Below are positions 59,496-64,000 of a DNA stretch of 64,000 nucleotides, piece by piece. Position 1 is the stretch's first letter. Every line of letters starts with the position of its first letter. Origin of the DNA: Bacillus sp. SJS (GTDB taxonomy: Bacteria; Bacillota; Bacilli; Bacillales; Bacillaceae); NCBI RefSeq assembly GCF_000732485.2, contig NZ_JAQV02000031.1:62001-126000 (forward strand). The letters are read 5' to 3'. The notes under the pieces are model-generated. The model saw only the letters and a list, made by a program, of their open reading frames with translations, was not told where the DNA came from and did not search any database. The position numbers and the translations under genes are program-made.

Positions 59496-60126
59496 ATTGA
59501 ATCAATTCATTTTTGAATGCATAAATGACCGCTTGGGTACGATCATGGACCTCCAGCTTGCTTAAAATATTGCTCACATGGACCTTTACTGTTTTCAAAG
59601 CAATGTATAACTCATCTGCCATTTCCTGATTGGATTTCCCCTGAGCCATTAAAAGCAAAATTTCCATTTCCCTTGCTGTCAGCTCATCATGAAGGTGCGA
59701 GCCTTGGGGCTGCCTCATTCTCTGCATCATTTTTCCGGTTACCTCCGGTTCAAGGATGGACTGCCCCTTATACGTTTCGCGGATGGCTCTCGCAATTTCG
59801 CTCGCCTTTGAGGTTTTAAGCATGTAGCTTGCAGCACCAGCCTGAAGAGCGGGGTAAACTTTTTCATCGTCCAGAAAGCTCGTTACGATAATGACCTTTG
59901 CCTCTGGCCAATCTCCGATAATTTTACGGGTTGCTTCAATCCCGTCCATTTCCTTCATAACAAGATCCATTAAAATGATGTCAGGCTTTAGTTTAAGGGC
60001 AAGTTCGTGAGCTTGGAGCCCATCCTCTGCCTCCCCTACAATTTCAATATCCGCCTGAGCGTTTAAATAAGAAGAAACCCCAATTCGGACCATTTCATGA
60101 TCATCTGCAAATAAAACGCGTATCAC
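59494..60126 (-). CDS. liaR: Response regulator LiaR (NarL/LuxR family)
   Basis: 210 residues: receiver (about 1-120, phospho-Asp in [13 protein letters not shown]) and LuxR-type HTH (about 145-205, [31 protein letters not shown]). LiaR activates liaI-liaH when lipid II cycle inhibitors or other envelope stress act. The start overlaps liaS by ATGA. Confidence 0.95.
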   Translation of the reverse strand: MIRVLFADDHEMVRIGVSSYLNAQADIEIVGEAEDGLQAHELALKLKPDIILMDLVMKEMDGIEATRKIIGDWPEAKVIIVTSFLDDEKVYPALQAGAASYMLKTSKASEIARAIRETYKGQSILEPEVTGKMMQRMRQPQGSHLHDELTAREMEILLLMAQGKSNQEMADELYIALKTVKVHVSNILSKLEVHDRTQAVIYAFKNELIQ

Positions 60127-61172
60127 AACGTCTCTCCTCCCGTTTCCTGTTCAATCAGCGGAATTCGTACTTCTATCCGTGTTCCTTTGTTCGGCAGACT
60201 GATAATTTTAACAAGTCCCCCGAGCTCTGCTGCCCTTTCTTTAATATTCTGCAAGCCGTAGGAGCCGGTTTTTGCCTGCTCTACATCAAAGCCGATCCCG
60301 TCATCGGTTATCCTTAAGATGGCCATCTGCTCCCTTCTGATAAGCAGCACATCAAACTGTTCCGCTTTCGCATGCCTTAGTGTATTGGAAACAGACTCCT
60401 GCAGGATCCTGAATAAATGATCCTCCACCCCTTTAGGGAGTTTGAAAGATTCCAGTTTCCATGTCACCGTCATTGGAACTTTATGTATGAGCTCTGAAAG
60501 AAGTTCCTCTATTCCTTCTTTTAAAGTTTTTCCCTTCAAGGCAACGGGACGGAGATGCAGGAGCAGCGCCCTCATTTCAAGCTGGGATTGATGGATCATT
60601 TGCTCTGTCAGCTTCATTTGCTTTCGGGTCAATTCCGGGCTGCTTTCCCCCTCATTGATTGCCGACATCAGCATGGAGGCGGCAAATAGCTGCTGACTTA
60701 CGGAGTCATGCAGTTCCCGGGCCAATCTTTGTCGCTCCAGGGAAACCATCGCCTGTACCTGTTTTTCATGATCAACAGCTTTTTCATTGGCAGACTTTTG
60801 AAAGATTTTTATTTGTTCCGTTTGCTGCTTGTTCAGCCTGCCCAGTCCATCCCATATTTGCTGCAGCTCAGGTAATGAAGGCTTCTCAAATTCGGCGTTT
60901 GGATGTTTCCCGCTCTGGAGTTCCTGCAAATATAAGTTCATCATGTGAAGCTGTCTTTTCAGGCCGAATCCTGAAAAAAGTCCATAGCAGGCACCAGCCA
61001 GCATGCAAAGCAGCAGTGCGAACAAGATAAATGGAAGGTCTCCAATTTCTCTTTCCCACAGACTGGACCAATTATCGGGAGGGAACGTCATAAACCAGAC
61101 GCTGAATAAGGCGATAAACAGAATGAGGGAAAGAATGACTCCTGAAAAAATATGGCGGAGCAGTGTGCTCAT
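60123..61172 (-). CDS. liaS: Sensor histidine kinase LiaS
   Basis: 349 residues. Two membrane helices (about 12-30 and 45-65) with only a short external loop, as in intramembrane-sensing kinases, a HAMP-like linker, HisKA_3 with the phospho-His in [14 protein letters not shown] and an HATPase domain ([32 protein letters not shown]). It is held inactive by LiaF in B. subtilis. It overlaps liaF and liaR by ATGA junctions. Confidence 0.95.
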   Translation of the reverse strand: MSTLLRHIFSGVILSLILFIALFSVWFMTFPPDNWSSLWEREIGDLPFILFALLLCMLAGACYGLFSGFGLKRQLHMMNLYLQELQSGKHPNAEFEKPSLPELQQIWDGLGRLNKQQTEQIKIFQKSANEKAVDHEKQVQAMVSLERQRLARELHDSVSQQLFAASMLMSAINEGESSPELTRKQMKLTEQMIHQSQLEMRALLLHLRPVALKGKTLKEGIEELLSELIHKVPMTVTWKLESFKLPKGVEDHLFRILQESVSNTLRHAKAEQFDVLLIRREQMAILRITDDGIGFDVEQAKTGSYGLQNIKERAAELGGLVKIISLPNKGTRIEVRIPLIEQETGGETL

Positions 61173-61903
61173 TTGCGTCTCACCTCGATATCCCCAACAA
61201 GGAAAGAGGTGTAAATCTTAAGTTTTTCCTTGGCATCCTTATAAGCCTCTGTTTCAAGAAAAATCGTTTTATTCATCTTTCTGGACTCTTTGTAATCCAG
61301 GACGTTTACCGCTCCTGCCATGACAGAATGTTTCAGAGAAACTTCTAATTCATAGGGAATATAAATTTGAACATTTCCAATAAACCCGCGGATAAAAATG
61401 ACGGCCTCCCCTTTTGGAAGCACCGTATTGGATAAATCAATCACGGTGTCGCCAATACCTGTTTGAATGTTAACGTCCTGCCATTCATAAATGTCTTCAG
61501 GTGTCTGCTGCCTTCCAAAAAGAATATTACTGAAAAGCGGCTTCTCCATGACAATACCCTCAACCGGATCCTTATCAAGCCGGATTGCGCTCTCAGGTAC
61601 TATCATCTGAGGTTTTTTCTGGCTCTGTACATACTGGTAAATGGCATATCCGAGCATCGCCAAAACTAAAAATTTAAAAGCAAAGGTATTCAGGAGAGTT
61701 AAGGTAAAGGAGATAATTCCAAACCAAAAGAGTAATTTCCCTTTTGAACGGGGCATTTTTTTTCGCCCGAAGTAGATGCATCCAATGGTGATGACTAGAA
61801 AAAAGACAGATCCTCCATCATGAAATGTGAACTCCAGCACTAAAAGGGCGATCCCGATAAGCAGGAATAAGTTAATGGTTTCGGTTTTTAGTTTGTCAAA
61901 AAT
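61169..61903 (-). CDS. liaF: LiaF, negative regulator of LiaSR
   Basis: 244 residues if it starts at an ATT codon (61903-61901). AAGGAGG ends 8 nt before this ATT and no ATG, GTG or TTG fits, whereas the first standard start (GTG 61840) is 63 nt in and without a ribosome site. The N-terminal region then has a complete first membrane helix (TINLFLLIGIALLVLE) plus two or three more, and the C-terminal cytoplasmic beta domain (about 140-240, DTVIDLSNTVLPKGEAV, FIGNVQIYIPYELEVSL) is typical of LiaF. It inhibits LiaS without stress. Confidence 0.85.
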   Translation of the reverse strand: MFDKLKTETINLFLLIGIALLVLEFTFHDGGSVFFLVITIGCIYFGRKKMPRSKGKLLFWFGIISFTLTLLNTFAFKFLVLAMLGYAIYQYVQSQKKPQMIVPESAIRLDKDPVEGIVMEKPLFSNILFGRQQTPEDIYEWQDVNIQTGIGDTVIDLSNTVLPKGEAVIFIRGFIGNVQIYIPYELEVSLKHSVMAGAVNVLDYKESRKMNKTIFLETEAYKDAKEKLKIYTSFLVGDIEVRRK

Positions 61904-61924
61904 GGCGATCGCCTCCTTATTGTG

Positions 61925-61950
61925 AAAAAGGCGCAGTACTGCGCCTTTTT
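61925..61950 (-). terminator. Strong hairpin between liaH and liaF
   Basis: A perfect 26-nt palindrome: AAAAAGGCGCAGT and ACTGCGCCTTTTT. It gives a hairpin with a T-tract on either strand. In B. subtilis a terminator here leaves liaIH as the main stress transcript. Confidence 0.9.
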
Positions 61951-61966
61951 AGGATACCACGTTTAT

Positions 61967-62614
61967 TTAGGATGGAGAATTCGTTTTTTGTAAGTTGAAT
62001 CCTTTTTCAAGTGCCTCCGTTTTAGCATCAATTGTACTTCTGTAGTAGTTGGTTTGAACCTGGTATTCAAGGCGGTCGATATATCGTTCCATTTCTTCAA
62101 AACGGCTGGATGAAGCCATTGATTCTTCTGAAGACTTCAGCACTTTATTCATTTTCGACTGAGCCCTTGCTGTGTTTTCCCTGCCCATTAATTCCATTCT
62201 TCGTAAATTCATATCCTTAAGTTTATGTTTCATTTCTTCGTATCTTTGTTCAAGCTGTTCAAGCTGAGCGGATGTCTCCCGTAAGGAATTAGTTAGACGC
62301 TGCTCCCGGTCCGTATACTGCTCATATTCTTTTTCAGCAAATTGCTTTAGCTCTGATTCCCCTGCCTGATCAGCGACTTCCGCCTGGTGTTTCCTTTTAG
62401 CCGCCATACGGGTCGCTTCTTGAAGCTCTCTTTTAAATTCGTCTTTCAGCTTATATTGCCTTTCAACAAGCCCTCTTACTTTTTCCGTTTCTTTCTCGCA
62501 TTCTCTTAAGTATTGATTGAGCATAGCAATTGGATTTTTCTCCTCTTTTTGATCAAGGATTTCATGCAGATCAGCTGTAATGCTTTCTTTTAATCTTGTG
62601 AACAAATTTGACAT
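61967..62614 (-). CDS. liaH: Phage-shock protein A homologue LiaH
   Basis: 215 residues, almost entirely coiled-coil helices (PspA/IM30/ESCRT-III family). It opens with LFTRLKESITADLHEILDQKEEKNPIAMLNQYLRE split over an amphipathic first helix. PspA-type proteins assemble at the membrane under stress. Its membrane anchor partner LiaI is the gene before it. Confidence 0.95.
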   Translation of the reverse strand: MSNLFTRLKESITADLHEILDQKEEKNPIAMLNQYLRECEKETEKVRGLVERQYKLKDEFKRELQEATRMAAKRKHQAEVADQAGESELKQFAEKEYEQYTDREQRLTNSLRETSAQLEQLEQRYEEMKHKLKDMNLRRMELMGRENTARAQSKMNKVLKSSEESMASSSRFEEMERYIDRLEYQVQTNYYRSTIDAKTEALEKGFNLQKTNSPS

Positions 62615-62632
62615 GTTTTTTTCCAGCCCTTC

Positions 62633-62983
62633 TTATTTGGATTTATTGATTTCAGACCATTGACGTTCAAAGTTGACAAAAGGATCATCTGAACGGTTTT
62701 CACGTTCCTGCTGCTTTCCTTTTAAGCTTTTAACAATCTTGATGAATGCGTACAATGCAGCCAGGCCGATAATCGCCGGAAAATTCGAAAGCGATGCACT
62801 CAAAGCAATGAGACCTCCTATTGCCCAGATGATTTTCTTACCCGTAGAATCTGTTTTCATAAATCCTTTAAATGCAAAGTACAATATAGCGGCGCTAATC
62901 GCCAAACCGATGATATGCCCTGTATTGGCAAGCAGTATTATACCTGCTATAAAGGCAGCCGCTATCAATCCCGCTCTTTTCAT
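62633..62983 (-). CDS. liaI: LiaI, small membrane anchor for LiaH
   Basis: 116 residues with about four hydrophobic segments (KRAGLIAAAFIAGIILL, GLAISAAILYFAFKG, IIWAIGGLIALSAS and PAIIGLAALYAFIKI) and a charged C-terminus (ENRSDDPFVNFERQW). ATG 62983 has GGGAGATG upstream; an in-frame ATG at 63001 lacks one. It heads the liaIH transcript. Confidence 0.9.
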   Translation of the reverse strand: MKRAGLIAAAFIAGIILLANTGHIIGLAISAAILYFAFKGFMKTDSTGKKIIWAIGGLIALSASLSNFPAIIGLAALYAFIKIVKSLKGKQQERENRSDDPFVNFERQWSEINKSK

Positions 62984-63035
62984 TTTTTCATCTCCCTTCA
63001 TGTATCTAGCTTACCTTCCCTGCCGTTTTTCTATA

Positions 63036-63094
63036 ATGATCCCTGGCCATATTTTAGTGTAAGACTTGAGGCGTAGCCCGAGTTAGACCTTGGC
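63036..63094 (-). promoter_or_regulatory. liaI promoter region with candidate LiaR box
   Basis: On the reverse strand, AGCCAAGG-TCTAA-CTCGGGCT (63094-63075) is an imperfect inverted repeat. A TAAAAT -10 lies about 40 nt downstream. The expected -35 is poor, consistent with an activator-dependent promoter. The LiaR consensus was not recalled exactly, so this is a candidate only. Confidence 0.4.
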
Positions 63095-63346
63095 TGATTG
63101 CTGTTATTACTGGTTGTTTTTTTATTATTATGATTATTTAGAACATAGTTTTTTTAGACATTCTAAAGGTGAATTGCTCCTGAAAATCTTCACTGTAGAA
63201 AAGGGTAGAAATTTCTTAAAGTGACTTACCGGACTGCCGTTTACCATATTTTTTAGCAAATCCGTTTATGCGCTGCAGTTCAACGGGTTAAGGAATAACG
63301 GTTTATAAAAGACTTGTATTAAGCCATCTCCTTTTGTACTAAGAAG
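63095..63346. other. Intergenic stretch between lia and sortase
   Basis: No gene, RNA or clear promoter was recognised; the sequence is AT-rich with short T-runs. Confidence 0.4.
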
Positions 63347-63377
63347 AAAAGCCTTCTTCCATTTGGAAGAAGGCTTT
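63347..63377. terminator. Terminator of the sortase gene
   Basis: AAAAGCCTTCTTCC (63347-63360) pairs with GGAAGAAGGCTTT (63365-63377) around ATTT. Confidence 0.9.
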
Positions 63378-63379
63378 GT

Positions 63380-63997
63380 TCAGCTGTTTTTTAGTTTTGT
63401 ATAAACAACAAGCCGTTCAAGGTGTGTTTTTTTGCGTTTGTCAAACGTTCCGGTGCACGTAATCAGATTGAGTCTGGGCTCATTCGTCCGGCCGAAAATG
63501 GATTGAATCGGTGCACGTTCATAAGGGTATGATTCAACCTTTTCAACAACAAACGTGCGGCTTTCTCCATTTGCATCCAAAACGGCTAATTCATCTCCGC
63601 TTTTCAGTTTTTTTAAATTGAAAAATACGGCTGGTCCCGTTTTGTTATCGACATGGCCGGCTATGACGGCATTGCCGGATGCACCAGGACGTGCCCCTTG
63701 CTTATACCATGCTGCATTCTGATCATCCTTTGGAACATCCATTGTTCCATCGCTTAAAAGGCCGGCTTTCTCAACCTTTGCATTGATTCCCAGTGCAGGA
63801 ATTGATAGGGTTACGGGCGTTAAGCCTTCCTCAGGCTTTCGAACAGGTGCTTGAGAGCTTGAGGAAGCCTTCAAAGATTTAGTTTCAATCGGTATGGTTT
63901 TACCCGGCTGAGGCATTCCTTCTTTTTCCTGAACTCCGCTGCATCCAGCCAGGAAAAGAATCAGAGCAATGTTACTGAGTGCTTTTTTTCTTACCAT
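63380..63997 (-). CDS. Class F-like sortase with lipoprotein signal
   Basis: 205 residues. A lipobox LAGC (about residue 16-19) replaces the usual sortase membrane helix, followed by a Ser/Pro-rich linker (about 25-60) and a sortase domain (about 63-205). Catalytic residues are visible: His in VIAGHVDNK, Cys in LITCTGTF and Arg in HLERLVVYT. Sequence-level resemblance is to the class F group. No LPXTG substrate is encoded in the window. The start ATG at 63997 is 3 nt from the window edge; a longer protein cannot be excluded. Confidence 0.85.
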   Translation of the reverse strand: MVRKKALSNIALILFLAGCSGVQEKEGMPQPGKTIPIETKSLKASSSSQAPVRKPEEGLTPVTLSIPALGINAKVEKAGLLSDGTMDVPKDDQNAAWYKQGARPGASGNAVIAGHVDNKTGPAVFFNLKKLKSGDELAVLDANGESRTFVVEKVESYPYERAPIQSIFGRTNEPRLNLITCTGTFDKRKKTHLERLVVYTKLKNS

Positions 63998-64000
63998 AAA

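Overview
The window comes from a low-to-moderate GC, endospore-forming Bacillaceae chromosome (Bacillus sensu lato). The evidence is AGGAGG-type ribosome sites, TTGACA/TATAAT promoters, a GerA/GerB/GerC germinant-receptor operon, a lia cell-envelope stress operon, HutP-type antitermination, parE-parC beside plsY and an alsT-like gene, and candidate CcpA, CstR, GlnR/TnrA, LexA and sigma-54 sites of the Firmicutes type. Many orthologues and local gene orders match B. subtilis, but the overall arrangement differs. No rRNA, tRNA, CRISPR array or intact transposase was found.

Layout. 1-1.25 kb: 3' part of an Xaa-Pro dipeptidyl-peptidase-like hydrolase. 1.4-10.4 kb: cell-wall recycling operon for N-acetylmuramic acid (murQ-murR-murP-mupG-amiE-nagZ-namZ). 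The last three products are secreted and release MurNAc and GlcNAc from peptidoglycan; MurP imports and phosphorylates the sugars; MupG, MurQ and MurR process and sense them. 10.4-14.87 kb: an AT-rich island (VanZ-like protein, an unrecognised small secreted protein, an ABC ATPase and a large FtsX-like permease) lying between complete namZ and a divergent duplicate of its 3' end. 15.4-21.4 kb: histidine utilisation operon hutP-H-U-I-G with an antiterminator-controlled terminator. 21.5-24.8 kb: SteT-like amino acid exchanger, HemAT oxygen sensor and a small gene. 25.1-28.8 kb: germinant receptor operon (reverse strand). 28.9-33.2 kb: cstR and a reactive-sulfur operon (yrkE, F, H, I, J and osmC-like) with four candidate CstR operators.

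33.2-37.8 kb: a SatP-like acetate transporter with a candidate cre, diverging from two secreted cyanophycinase-like peptidases, one of them an internal tandem duplication, behind a well-spaced sigma-54 promoter. 38-42.8 kb: VOC protein, aldo/keto reductase, and a PadR / HAAS-pentapeptide / DrrAB-type ABC operon. 43-47 kb: helD, then a broken LAGLIDADG-type gene behind a LexA-like box, then decayed DNA. 47-59.5 kb: trhO, fetA-fetB, alsT-like symporter with a GlnR/TnrA box, small membrane ORFs, a DUF1499 gene, parE-parC with a LexA-like box at the promoter, CoA-binding protein, plsY and capA-like. 59.5-63 kb: liaI-liaH // liaF-liaS-liaR, with a strong hairpin between liaH and liaF and an apparent ATT start for liaF. 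63.4-64 kb: a lipoprotein sortase.

The parts most worth follow-up are the cyanophycinase pair with its sigma-54 promoter, the namZ-bounded ABC/VanZ/secreted-protein island, and the PadR-HAAS-pentapeptide-ABC operon.
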